The position numbers and the translations under genes are program-made. The notes beneath the pieces were generated by a model, which made no database searches, was not told where the DNA came from, and saw nothing but the letters and a program-made list of their open reading frames with translations. Of a DNA stretch of 64,000 nt, positions 24,501 to 35,184 are shown piece by piece. The first letter of the stretch is position 1; the number at the start of each line of letters is the position of its first letter. The stretch is from Romanomermis culicivorax (taxonomy: Eukaryota > Nematoda > Enoplea > Mermithida > Mermithidae), in the NCBI GenBank assembly GCA_963922205.1, contig CAWUHX010000336.1, positions 62,001 through 126,000 on the forward strand. Direction: 5' to 3'.

Positions 24501-25450
24501 TTGGTGTAATTTTCATCAATTTCCTAGCGAAAATTCCACATTTTTCGTAATTTTACACCAAATTTTAATCAAATTTTGTTAAATTTTCGATTTTTTGGCG
24601 GAAATTCCACATTTTTTTTAATTTTATACCAAATTTTCGTCAAATTTTGTGAAATTTTCGATTTTTTTGGCGAAATTTCTACATTTTTTGGTGTAATTTT
24701 CATCAATTTCCTAGCGAAAATTCCACATTTTTCGTAATTTTACACCAAATTTTAATAAAATTTTGTTAAATTTTCGATTTTTTGGCGGAAATTCCACATT
24801 TTTTTTAATTTTATACCAAATTTTCGTCAAATTTTGTGAAATTTTCGATTTTTTTGGCGAAATTTCTACATTTTTTGGTGTAATTTTCATCAATTTCCTA
24901 GCGAAAATTCCACATTTTTCGTAATTTTTACACCAAATTTTAATAAAATTTTGTTACATTTTTGATTTTTTTGGCGCAAATTCCACATTTTCCCTGATTT
25001 TATACCAAATTTTCGTCAAATTTTGTGAAATTTTCGATTTTTTTTTTGGCGAAATTTCTACATTTTTGTGTAATTTTCATCATCTTTCTCACCGAAAATT
25101 CCACATTTTTCGTAATTTTACACCGAATTTTAATCAAATTTTGTTAAATTTTCGATTTTTTGGCGGAAATTCCACATTTTTTTTAATTTTATACCAAATT
25201 TTCGTCAAATTTTGTGAAATTTTCGATTTTTTTGGCGAAATTTCTACATTTTTTGGTGTAATTTTCATCAATTTCCTAGCGAAAATTCCACATTTTTCGT
25301 AATTTTACACCAAATTTTAATAAAATTTTGTTACATTTTTGATTTTTTGGCGCAAATTCCACATTTTTCCTAATTTTATACCAAATTTTCGTCAAATTTT
25401 GTGAAATTTTCGATTTTTTTTGGCGAAATTTCTACATTTTTCGGTGTAAT
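21540..25450. repeat. 188-base satellite array with six-monomer higher-order repeat
   Basis: About 20 monomers of ~188 bases lie head to tail. Two types are told apart by CATCTTTCTCACCG (type A: near 21562, 21938, 22692, 23196, 23948, 24329, 25081) and CAATTTCCTAGCG (type B: near 21751, 22129, 22316, 22504, 22883, 23384, 23573, 23760, 24139, 24517, 24704, 24891, 25269). The order is AB, then ABBBAB three times. The second and third hexamers are ~1133 bases apart. The first is longer by one inserted ~115-base flank-type monomer at 23040-23150. The array lies wholly in the intron between exons 28555-28757 and 19371-20435. Confidence 0.9.
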
Positions 25451-26530
25451 TTTCATCATTTTCATTTTTTTCCAAGAAATTTCTACATTTTTTACTTCTA
25501 AAAATTGGAATTTTGAAAATTTGCAACGAATTTCGTTCAATTTTTGACCAATTTTCAACATTTTTTGAGAAATTTCTACATTTTGGACAATTTTCGTCAT
25601 TTTAAAACGAAATTTCCGCATTATTTTGCTTCCGAAATTCAATTTTCGACAAATTTCCACTGAATTTTTGCCAAATTTTGTCAAAATTTTGACTTTTTTT
25701 GGGCGAAATTTCTACAATTTTTATGGAATTTTCGTCATTTTTAGAGAAATTTTAAAAATTTTTCGTCCCTTTCGAACGAAATCTTCGCATTTTGTCGCTT
25801 CTAAGATTCGAATTTCGAAAATTTTTATCAAATTTTTGATATTTTTCTGGCAAAATTTCCGAAATTTTCTCCCCAATTTTCGTCATTTTGAAGCGAAATT
25901 TGCAAATTTTTCTTGAATTTTCGGCATTTTTTTGGTCAAATTGACAATTTCTCGTTCAATTCCTGTCATTTTTTAACGAAATTCGTACATTTTTCGCTTG
26001 CTTGGCAAATTATTTACTGAATTTTGTCAAATTTTTGTCAAATTTCCGATATTTTTCAACAAAATTTCCATATTCTTCGCTTCTAAAATTCGAATTTCGA
26101 AAATTTTCAACCGAATTTTTGTTGAATTTTCGACATTTTTCACGAGACTTCAACAGTTTTCGTTTCCAAAATTCGAACTTTGAAAATTTTCCGCCAAATT
26201 TTCAACAATTTTTATTGACTTTTCGATATTTTTTCTCCAAAATTTCTACATTTTTCATTTCTAAAATAGCAATTTTAACAAATTTTTTACGGAATTTTCA
26301 CAAACTTTTGTTGAATTTGCGATTTTTTGGGACAAAATTTGCACATTTTTTGTCTTATTTCCAACGAAATTTCTACATTTTTCACTTCTAGAATTCGAAT
26401 TTCGGAAATTTTTTGCCAAATTTTCTACAATTTTCAAGAATTTTCGACATTTTTAGCGGAATTTGTCCAATTTTTTAAAATTTTAACCCATTTTAATGCA
26501 AAAAAAATCAACTTTACACTTCGGATTTTT
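25450..26530. repeat. Diverged right flank of the satellite array
   Basis: Monomer words continue (GAAATTTCTACATTTTT, GCTTCTAAAATTCGAATTTC) with irregular spacing and many changes. This is the usual pattern at the edge of a satellite array, where copies escape homogenisation. No splice-bounded exon is visible. Confidence 0.7.
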
Positions 26531-28545
26531 CAAAATTTCAATTCTTCTATTTCATTTTTTCATTTTTTTTCAGTTTTCAACTTTTTGATTTAATCTTTTT
26601 CCCATTTTTTAAATTTTCAACTTTCTCATTTTATATTCCTTTTCATTTTTTTAATTTTCAACTCTTTTTATTTTTATTATTTTTTCAATTTTCAACTTTT
26701 TAATATAACATTTTTCAATTTTACAATTTTTAAAGTTTTTTTTTAGTTTTTGGATTTTCAACTTTATTTTCTCATTTTAAAATTTTTAACATTTCTTTTT
26801 TTTCGATTTTCAACTTTTTTATTATTTTTTCAAATTTCGAAATTTTTCATTTTGAATATTAACCTTTTTAGTTTTTTCATTATTTATGGTTTTCAATTCT
26901 TTTATTTTTTTATTTTTCGATTTTTGAATTTTTGAATTTTTTAAATTTTGAACTATAATATTTTTTATTTTTGACTTATTGATTTAATTTTTATTCATTT
27001 TTTTGTATTTTTATATTTTTTTGAATTTTTATAATGTAGAACATTTTTCTAAGTTTTCAACTTTTTTGATTTTTTCGGTTTTTTAGTTTTTAAATTTTTT
27101 CAATTTAGTGTTTTATTTTTTTTTATTTTTTTCAATTTTCAAATATTTCTTTTTTTGATTTTTTTCTTTTTCAGCTTTTCTTTTTTTTTGTTTTTAACTT
27201 TTTATTTTTTTAAATTTTCAAATTTTTGATCAATTTTTTTAATTTTTGAATTTTTTGATTTTTTTAATTTTTTCAATTTTTTTAATTTTTTCAGTTTTTT
27301 TTAGTTTTTGAATTTTCAACTTTATTTTCTCATTTTAAAATTTTTAACATTTCTTTTTTTCGATTTTCAACTTTTTTATTATTTTTTCAAATTTCGAAAT
27401 TTTTCATTTTGAATTTTAATTTTTTTTGAATTTTAACCTTTTTAGTTTTTTCATTATTTATGGTTTTCAATTCTTTTATTTTTTTATTTTTCGATTTTTG
27501 AATTTTTTAAATTTTGATCTATAATATTTTTTTATTTTTGACTTATTGATTTAATTTTTATTCATTTTTTTTAAATTTTTATATTTTTATCATTTTTATA
27601 ATGTAAAACATTATTCTGAATTTTCAACTTTTTTATTTTTTTTCCTTTTTTCTAATTCTCAACTTTTTATGTTTTTAAATTTTTTAAATTTTGATTAATT
27701 TTTTTTTAATTTTTGAACTTTTTGATTTTTTTTTAATTTTCAAATTTTTCTTTTTTTGATTTTTCCATTTTCAGCTTTTTTTATTTTCAACTTTTTTATT
27801 TTTTTCTTTTTTTCTAATTCTCAACTTTTTATGTTTTTAAATTTTCAAAATTTTGATTTATTTTTGAACTTTTTGATTTTTTTGAATTTACAAATTTTTC
27901 TTTTTTTGATTTTTTCATTTTCAGCTTTTTTTATTTAAAACTTTTTTATTTTTTATCCTTTTTTCTAATTCTCAACTTTTTAAATTTTTAAATTTTCAAA
28001 TTTTTCTTTTTTTGATTTTTCCATTTTCAGCTTTTTTTTATTTTCAAATTTTTTATTTTTTTTATTTTTTATAATTCTCAACTTTTTATGTTTTTAAATT
28101 TTGAAAATTTTGATTTATTTTTGAACTTTTTGATTTTTTTTCTAAATTTTCAAATTTTTCTATTTTTGATTTTTTCATTTTCAGGTTTTTTTATTTTCAG
28201 CTTTTTTTATTTTCAACTTTTTTATTTTTTTTCCTTTTTTCTAATCCTTAACTTTTTATGTTTTTAAATTTTCAAAATTTTGATTTATTTTTGAACTTTT
28301 TGATTTTTTTAAAATTTCAAATTTTTCTATTTTTGATTTTTTCATTTTCAGCTTTTTTTAATTTTAACTTTTTTATTTTTTTTCCTTTTTTCTAATTCTC
28401 AACTTTTTATGTTTTTAAATTTTCAATTTTTTGATTAATTTTTTTTATTTTCAATTTTTTTTAAATTTTTAAATTTTTTTTAAATTTTTGAGTTTTTTTT
28501 CAATTTTTAAATTTTAAATTTTTTTTTTTTTAATTTTTCCAAATT
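26530..28545. repeat. T-rich intron with 560-base and ~155-base duplications
   Basis: A block at about 26741-26870 (TTTCAACTTTATTTTCTCA, TTTCGATTTTCAACTTTT, CAAATTTCGAAATTTTTCAT) is repeated at about 27297-27430, some 558 bases away. From 27620 to 28420 a ~150-170-base unit with CTAATTCTCAACTTTTTATG and GATTTTTTCATTTTCAGCTT recurs five to six times. Confidence 0.75.
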
Positions 28546-28554
28546 TTCACTCAC

Positions 28555-28757
28555 TTCGTCATGGAAGACTTCAAAACGGAGGCCAAATAAAGACTGAGTT
28601 GAATTTTTTCGTCATGGAATTTTGTTGTAGCGCTGCTTGAAATTCGACGATTTTTCGTCGTAGTCGTCGTTGAACTACAAAAATCGTCGTCGATCGGCCG
28701 AGGAAACGGCGAAAAATTTGCATCAAAATCGAAAAAATGGCCGCCGTTGTTTAACAT
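28555..28757 (-). CDS. BTBD8: BTBD8-like gene, first coding exon
   Basis: ATG at 28757 opens 67 codons plus two bases and ends at a strong donor GTGAGT. The peptide starts MLNNGGHFFDFDANF, has a run CSSTTTTTKNRRISSSATT, then FHDEKIQLSLYLASVLKSS, and leads directly into BTB domain 1 in the next exon. A helix ending in LLxDQE just before beta-1 is usual for BTB proteins. The two codon bases left at the donor plus the first base of exon 20435 give Lys. No earlier in-frame ATG is visible. AAAATATAG, about 27 bases upstream, could be an acceptor for a 5' leader exon or trans-splicing (inference). Confidence 0.8.
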
Positions 28758-28799
28758 CAATAATAATAATAATTAATTTTTCTTCTATATTTTAATTTT

Positions 28800-31700
28800 T
28801 TGGTCGAAATTTCGAAAATTTTAAAATTTGAGATCATCCTAAAAATTGAAAAAAAAATTTATTTTAAGCAAAAAAAATTCAAAAAAAAAGAAAAAACAAA
28901 AAAAAATTTTTTTCAGACAAAAAATCTGAGAAATTGTGTCTTTTTTTCCAATTTTTCTCATCAAGAATTAAACTTTTTCCACAATTTTTCGACAAAAATG
29001 TGGAAAAATATTTTTAAAAACCTAAAGAAGAAAAAACAACAAAAAAAATATTTGCGAAAAAAATCTCGAAAATTGTCGTTTTTTTCTACACTTTTCCATC
29101 GAAAAATGTTCAAAAATTAACTTTTTTCCTCATTTTTTTGTCGAAAAATGAAAAAATTTCAAAAAAACAAAAAATATTCTAAGAAAAAAATTCGAAAAAT
29201 TTTCTCAACATTTCCATCAAAAATTATTTTTTCCCACAATTTTTCGTCGAAAATGCTGAAAAAATTAAAAAAGCAAACAAAAAAAAGAAAAAAACAAAAA
29301 AAATCTGGAAAATTTCTTTTTTTCTAAACTTTTGCATCAAAAAATGGTCAAAAATTAACTTTTTACCTAAAATTTTTCGTCTAAAATGTTGTAAAATTTG
29401 AAAAATTCAAGAAAAAAACAAAAAAAGAAAAAATTTTCAAATTGCCCTTTTTTCTAAACTTTAGTACAAAATGCGGGAAAAAAAAGAAAAAAAAAAGAAA
29501 AAGAAAACAACAAAAAAATATTCTAAGGAAAAAAAAATTGAAAAATTGTCGTTTTTCCTAAATTTTTTCATCAAAAATGAACTTTTCGACGATTTTGGGT
29601 CAAAATTGTTTAAAAAAATTGAAAAAAAACAAAAAAAAAACAAAAAAAAACAAAAACAAAAAAAAACAAAAAAAAGGAAAAAAACAACGAAAAAATATTT
29701 TCAGGGAAAAAATTCCGAAAATTCTCGTTTTTTTAGACTTTTGCATCGAAAAATGGTCAAAAATAAACTTTATTCAACAATTTTTCGTCGAAATTGTTGA
29801 AAAAAAATTTTAAAAAGAATAAACAAGAAAAAACAAAAAAAAATATTATCAGGAGAAAAATTTGAAAAATTGTCGTTTTTCCTAAACTTTTTCATCAAAA
29901 AAATGATCAAAAATAAACTTTTCGACGATTTTAGGTCAAAATTGTTTAAAAAAATTAAAAAAAAAACAAACCAAAAAAAGAAAAAAAACAACGAAAAAAT
30001 ATTTTCAGGGAAAAAATTCCGAAAATTCTCGTTTTTTTAGACTTTTGCATCGAAAAATGGTCAAAAATAAACTTTATTTAACAATTTTTCGTCGAAATTG
30101 GTGAAAAAAATTTTAAAAAGAATAAACAAGAAAAAAACAAAAAAAAATATTATCAGGAAAAAAATTTGAAAAATTGTCCTTTTTCCTAAACTTTTTCATC
30201 AAAAAATGAAAGATTTTCTCACAATTTTTCGTCGAAAATGCTGAAAAATAAAAAATTTCAAACAAAAACGAAAAAAAAAACAAAAAAATATCATAAGGAA
30301 AACGAATTTTGGAAAAAAAACTCGTTTTTTCCACATTTTTCCATCAAAAATGAATTTTTTCTCCACAATTTTTCGTCTAAAATGTGGAAAATCAACAAAA
30401 TGTCGCAAAAAATTAAAAGAAAAGAAAAAAAAACAAACAAAAATATCTTAACGAAATCTTCGTTTTTTCTAAACTTTTCCATCAAAAAATGGTCAAAAAT
30501 GAACTTTTTTCTACAATTTATCGTCAAAATGTTGAAAAAATGAAAAAACAACAAAAAAAAACAAGAGAAAATATTTTCAGGAAAAAAATTTGAAAAATTG
30601 TCGTTTTTTCGTAAACTTTTCCCTCAAAAATAAATTTTTTTCCACTATTTTTCGTCTAAAATGTGGAAAATTAAAAAAATTTTCAAAAAAACATTGAACG
30701 AAAAAAGAAAAAAAAATATTTTAAGGAAAAAAATCTGCAAAAAACTAATTTTTCCTAAACTTTCCCAATAAAAAATGGTCAAAAATAAACTTTTTTCTAT
30801 AATTTACCGTCCAAAATGTTGAAAAAAATGAAAAAAAACAACAAAAAAAAAACGAGAGAAAATATTTTCAGGAAAAAAATTTGAAAAATTGTCGTTTTTT
30901 CGTAAACTTTTCCCTCAAAAATAAATTTTTTTCCACTATTTTTCGTCTAAAATGTGGAAAATTAAAAAAAAATTTCAAAAAAACACTGAAAGAAAAAAGA
31001 AAAAAAAATATTTTAAGGAAAAAAATCTGCAAAAAACTCATTTTTCCTAAACTTTCCCAATAAAAAATGGTCAAAAATCAACTTTTTTTTCCAACAATTT
31101 TTCGTGCAAAATGCTGAAAAAAAATTTCAAAAAACAAAATAAAAACAAGAAAGAAAAATTTTGAGAAGAAAAAAAATCACGAAAATTGTCGTTTTTTCTC
31201 AACTTTTTCCATCGAAAAATTATCAAAAATGAACTTTTTCTCTACAATTTTTAGTCGAAAATGCTTAAAATTTGAAAAACCATTAACAAAAAAAAACGAA
31301 AAAAAAATATTTTAAGAGGAAAAATCTGCAAAATTGTCGTTTTTCTAAACTTTTCCCTCAAAAATAAATTTTTCCCACAATTTTCCGTCTAAAATGTGGA
31401 AAATTAAAAAAAAATTTCAAAAAAGCATTGAAAGAAAAAAGAAAAAAAAATATTTTAAGGAAAAAAATCTGAAAAAAACTCGTTTTTCCTAATCTTTCCC
31501 AATAAAAAATGGTGAAAAATAAAATTTTTTCTACAATTTATCGTCCAAAAGGCTGAAAAAAAAGAAAAAAACAACAAAAAAACAAGAGAAAATATTTTCA
31601 GGAAAAAAATTTGAAAAAATTGTCGTTTTTTCGTAAACTTTTCCCTCAAAAACGAATTTTTTTCACAATTTTTCGTCTAAAATGTGGAAAATTAAAAAAA

Positions 31701-32460
31701 ATTCAAAAAAACATTGAAAGAAAGAAAATATTTTAAGGAAAAAAATCTGCAAAAAACTCATTTTTCCTAAACTTTCCCATTAAAAAAGGGTCAAAAATCA
31801 ACTTTTTTCCAACAATTTTTCGTGCAAAATGCTGAAAAAAATGAAAAAAAAAAACAAAAAAAAATATTTTAAGAGGAAAAATCTGCAAAATTGTCGTTTT
31901 TTCTAAACTTTTCCATCAAAAATAAATTTTTTTCCACAATTTTCCGTCTAAAATGTGGAAAATTAAAAAAAATGAAAAAGAAAGAAAAAAATATTTTAAG
32001 GAAAAAATATGAGAAAAACTCGTTTTTCCTAAACTTTCCCAATTAAAAAATGGTCAAAAATAAAATTTTTTCCAACAATTTTTCGTCCAAAATGCTGAAA
32101 AAAACAACAACAAAAAATATTTTCAGGAAAAAAAATTTGGAAAATGGTCGTTTTTTTCGTAAACTTTCCCATCAAAAATGGTCAAAACTCAACTTTTTTC
32201 CAAAAATTTTTCGTGCAAAATGCTGAAAAATAAAAAAACGTCAAAAAAACAAAATAAAAACAAAAAAGAAAAATTTTGAGAAGAAAAAAATCAGGAAAAT
32301 TAACGTTTTATCTTGAATTTTTCCATGAGAAAATTGTCAAAAATGAACTTTTTTTTAGAATTTTTCGTCGAAAATGCTTGAAAAAAGAGAATTTCGAAAA
32401 AAAAACGAAAAAAAAAACGACAAAAAATTATTTTAAGGAAAAAATTCTAGAAAATTGTCG
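28800..32460. repeat. ~145-base tandem repeat array, about 20 copies
   Basis: The word AAAATATTTTCAGGAAAAAA (variants ATATTTTAAGG, ATATTATCAGG) recurs roughly every 130-157 bases from 28900 to 32440. It is followed in each unit by AAATTGTCGTTTTTTC, AAACTTTTCCATCAAAAA and TTTTTCGTCTAAAATGTGG. Some units pair into ~295-base doublets, for example 30569-30860 with 30861-31150. The array lies upstream of the first coding exon of the BTBD8-like gene, so it is upstream DNA or a leader intron. Confidence 0.82.
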
Positions 32461-33303
32461 TTTTCCCTTAATTTCTACACCTTTTTTCACAATATTTCGC
32501 CAGAAATGCTAGGAAAAAACAATTTTTCGAAATTCTAAGCGAAAAAAGACTAAAAAAATTCCATTTAAAAAATGCTCAAAAAATGAACATTTTTCGACAA
32601 TTTTTCCCCAAAAAAATGATTTTTTGAAACGTTTTCACCAAAAACATGCAAAAAATTAACATTTTTCAAAATTTCAACCAGAAATTTGCTGAAAACTTCC
32701 CTTAAATTCAATTTTTTCGGACAATTTTTCACAGAATAATGCTCAAAAATAAACATTTTTAGACAATTCAACCAAAAAAATGTTCAAAAGTGCTCTCAAA
32801 ACTGGGAATATTTTTCACAAAATAACACATTTTTCTGCAATTTTACCCCGAAAAAATATCAAAAGTGCTGTCGAAAGTCAACTTTTCCCAAAATTTTCTG
32901 CGAATCAATGGTCAAAAATTAACATTTTTCAATGATTTTTCACCAAAAAATTCTCAAAAATTAATATTTTTCTACAATTTCAATCAAAAAAATGCTCAAA
33001 AATCAACATTTTAAAATGATTTTCCCGAGAAAAAATGCTCAAAAATGCACCGAGCAGTCAATTTTTAACAAAGTAGTCCTCCAAAATGAACATTTTTTGA
33101 TCAATTTTTTCGCAAAATAATGCTCAAAAATGAACGTTTTCCAACAATTTTATCCATGAAAATGCTCAAAAGTGCACTGAAAAGTCAACTTTCTCGACAA
33201 TTTTTCACAAAATACTGCTCAGAAACGAACATTTCTCCACAATTTCAACAAAAAAATGCTGAAAAGTGCTCCCAAAAGTCAATCCTTTTTGACAATTTTT
33301 CAG
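32460..33303. repeat. Irregular short repeats around AATGCTCAAAAATGAACATTTTT
   Basis: Units of roughly 45-60 bases built on AATGCTCAAAAATGAACA, TTTTTCGACAATTTTTC and AAAAGTGCTCCCAAAAGTCA recur up to the assembly gap. They are a different family from the 145-base array. No gene is visible. Confidence 0.65.
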
Positions 33304-33403
33304 NNNNNNNNNNNNNNNNNNNNNNNNNNNNNNNNNNNNNNNNNNNNNNNNNNNNNNNNNNNNNNNNNNNNNNNNNNNNNNNNNNNNNNNNNNNNNNNNN
33401 NNN
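33304..33403. other. Assembly gap, 100 N
   Basis: Exactly 100 N, the conventional placeholder for a scaffold gap of unknown size. Sequence on the two sides belongs to different repeat families, so order and distance across it are not proven by the sequence. Confidence 0.99.
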
Positions 33404-34140
33404 TGCAATTTCTAGACAACTTTACAACTTTTGGAAAATTTTACCAACTGTAGAATCTAACATAAATAGGATTTATTTGGTGGAAAAAAGGTAAAAATTG
33501 TTGAAAAAACCCAAAATTGTCTTGCATTTTTAAATCCATGTCAATTTTTAGAGTGATTCGCAAGTGGATATCTGACCATTCATGGGTGGACCATTTCTAG
33601 CAGTTACTGTAGCCTCAAATTGGTGGGTGTGACTACTTGTGCTCCTCTTTTTACTCGTTATACATATTCTGGACTACTTTGTTTAATGAACAAGCAATTG
33701 TAAGTTGTAGATTAGCAAGTTTTAGCATTTTTTGGCTTTTTTTTCTCAAATTTTTTGAAAATTTTACCCTTTTTTCAGCAATTTTTTGCTATTTCCATAC
33801 AATTTTACTACTTTTGGAAAATTTTACCAAGTGTAGAATCAAAAATATTTTGTGCAAAATTGCTGAAAAATGTTGAAAAAAAATGCAAAAAATCATTTTT
33901 TATGACAATTTTGGATATTTTTCAACAATTTTTGACAACTTTCTATGAAAATTTTACGATTTTTCCAATTATTTTTCACACTTTCGAGACAACTTTGAAA
34001 CTTTTAAAAAATTTTAGTAACCGTACAATCTTACATAAATGGGATTTATTTGATGAAAAATTGTTGAAAAAAACCCTAAATTGTCTCCCCTTTTTTATAT
34101 CTGTGTCAATTTTTAAAGTGATTCACATTTTTACATCTTA
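33404..34140. repeat. Repeat with two full and one partial copy after the gap
   Basis: The words ACAACTTTACAACTTTTGGA, TAACATAAATAGGATTTATT, TTGTTGAAAAAACCCAAAA and GTGTCAATTTTTARAGTGATTC occur in order at 33410-33560 and again at about 33980-34130, with a partial copy at about 33780-33850. Bases 34140-34345 are unremarkable AT-rich sequence. Confidence 0.75.
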
Positions 34141-34345
34141 TCTTAATTAACAATTAATTATCATTAACTAAGCACATTTTATATTTATCAGGGAAAATTT
34201 AGTCCAAAAATAAAAATTTAAAAACTGATAACACATTGTTTTCGTTGATTCGATCAAAGTTCTTCGCATATCTTTTTTTTAAATGACCCATTTTTTAGAG
34301 TTTAGGTAGCCAAAATTGGGGGGATTGAAGCAGAAATCTTACAGT

Positions 34346-34500
34346 ATGATCATGTAATATGATGTGCAGGCTCATTCCATGTACTACATTTTCCTGGAAA
34401 GTTCTAGAATTTTCTAGAATATTACGTAATTTTCTACGTTACTTGTGTTATTTAGCCGTCATCCAGAAATCATCGCATAAGACCTGTTATTCATTATTTT
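34346..34500 (+). repeat. Interspersed repeat R, copy 1, with heat-shock-element motifs
   Basis: It begins TTACAGTATGATCATGTAAT, continues ATGATGTGCAGG and TTTTCCTGGAAAGTTCTAGA. The stretch TTCTAGAATTTTCTAGAA contains inverted TTCnnGAA units, the core of a heat-shock element. It ends near CTGTTATTCATTATTTTCTGG. It lies directly upstream of the first coding exon at 34574. Similarity with copy 3 (39689-39890) extends to its end (GTTATTCATT). Confidence 0.7.
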
Positions 34501-34573
34501 CTGGAATTAATGGTTTAATTTCTTTTTTTTTTATAAAAAATTTTTTGAAAAGTTTTTTACTTTTACAGCAAAA

Positions 34574-34682
34574 ATGACTTTGGACCAAAATTCCTATGTT
34601 TATCGTACTTTTATTTGCATTTCGATCGTAATATTGATTGCGACAATATACGTGATTTGCAACGTGGCAATGAAACCTGGAG
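34574..34682 (+). CDS. Small cysteine-rich secreted or type II membrane protein, exon 1
   Basis: Acceptor TTACTTTTACAG lies five bases before this ATG. Such an arrangement is common at trans-spliced starts in nematodes (inference); a cis leader exon is the alternative. The exon codes 36 residues plus one base and ends at donor GTAAAT. The peptide has a short N-terminus (MTLDQNSYVYRT) followed by a ~22-residue hydrophobic helix (FICISIVILIATIYVICNVA), without a clear signal-peptidase site. It therefore reads as a signal anchor or uncleaved signal. It joins in phase to 37212-37331 and 39339-39670. I do not recognise the family. Confidence 0.72.
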
Positions 34683-34767
34683 GTAAATTCAATGATTTGA
34701 TTTTCAAGTATCTGAAAATGATGGAAATTTAGCCACTTTTTTCTATACAATTTTTTTTTTATTTTAC

Positions 34768-34885
34768 AGTATGATCACGTAATATGATTCGCAGGTACAT
34801 TTCACGTACTGAAGTTCTAGAAACTTCCATAATATTCTACAATGTTCTAGAATATGCTGGGAATTACAATATTCAACCTGCAGGA
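34768..34885 (+). repeat. Interspersed repeat R, copy 2
   Basis: It begins TTACAGTATGATCACGTAAT, continues ATGATTCGCAGGTACATTTC and contains two TTCTAGAA words (near 34813 and 34850). It lies in intron 1 of the cysteine-rich gene and is shorter than copies 1 and 3. Confidence 0.7.
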
Positions 34886-34889
34886 TTGA

Positions 34890-35150
34890 TGTTCCTGCCT
34901 AACCATGGCTTCCAAATCTGGCAATTTTTGTGAAGTCCCGGTCAGGATGGCCAACCCTTACCCTGACCTAGACCAGGGGTTGGACAGCTCTGGCACCACC
35001 TACAAGGCCCTTCAGCTCTGGGAACTAAGGAATGGATTCCAAACCTGGCAATTTTGGTCAAGCCCTGATAAGGATGATCACCCCTCCTTGGACATTGGCC
35101 GCTGGTGGAATAGCTCCGGCCTCACCCAGGAAGCCGTTCGACACAACCCT
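34890..35150. repeat. GC-rich 125-base direct duplication
   Basis: GGCTTCCAAATCTGGCAATTT at 34908 and GGATTCCAAACCTGGCAATTT at 35033 start two diverged copies of the same block; each continues with a GCCCYGRTMAGGATG-like word and GGACAGCTCTGGC/GGAATAGCTCCGGC. The base composition is far more GC-rich than the surrounding intron, so it is likely a transposon scrap or old coding sequence. No frame is open through both copies with recognisable protein similarity. Confidence 0.6.
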
Positions 35151-35184
35151 AAAAATGTGAATTTTCAATTTTTTCCACATGCAT

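Noticed and set aside
21547..25684. Plus- and minus-strand frames repeating KFHIFRNFTPNFNQILLNF
   Set aside because: Translation of the 188-base satellite. The monomer is not a multiple of three, so frames break at each unit.
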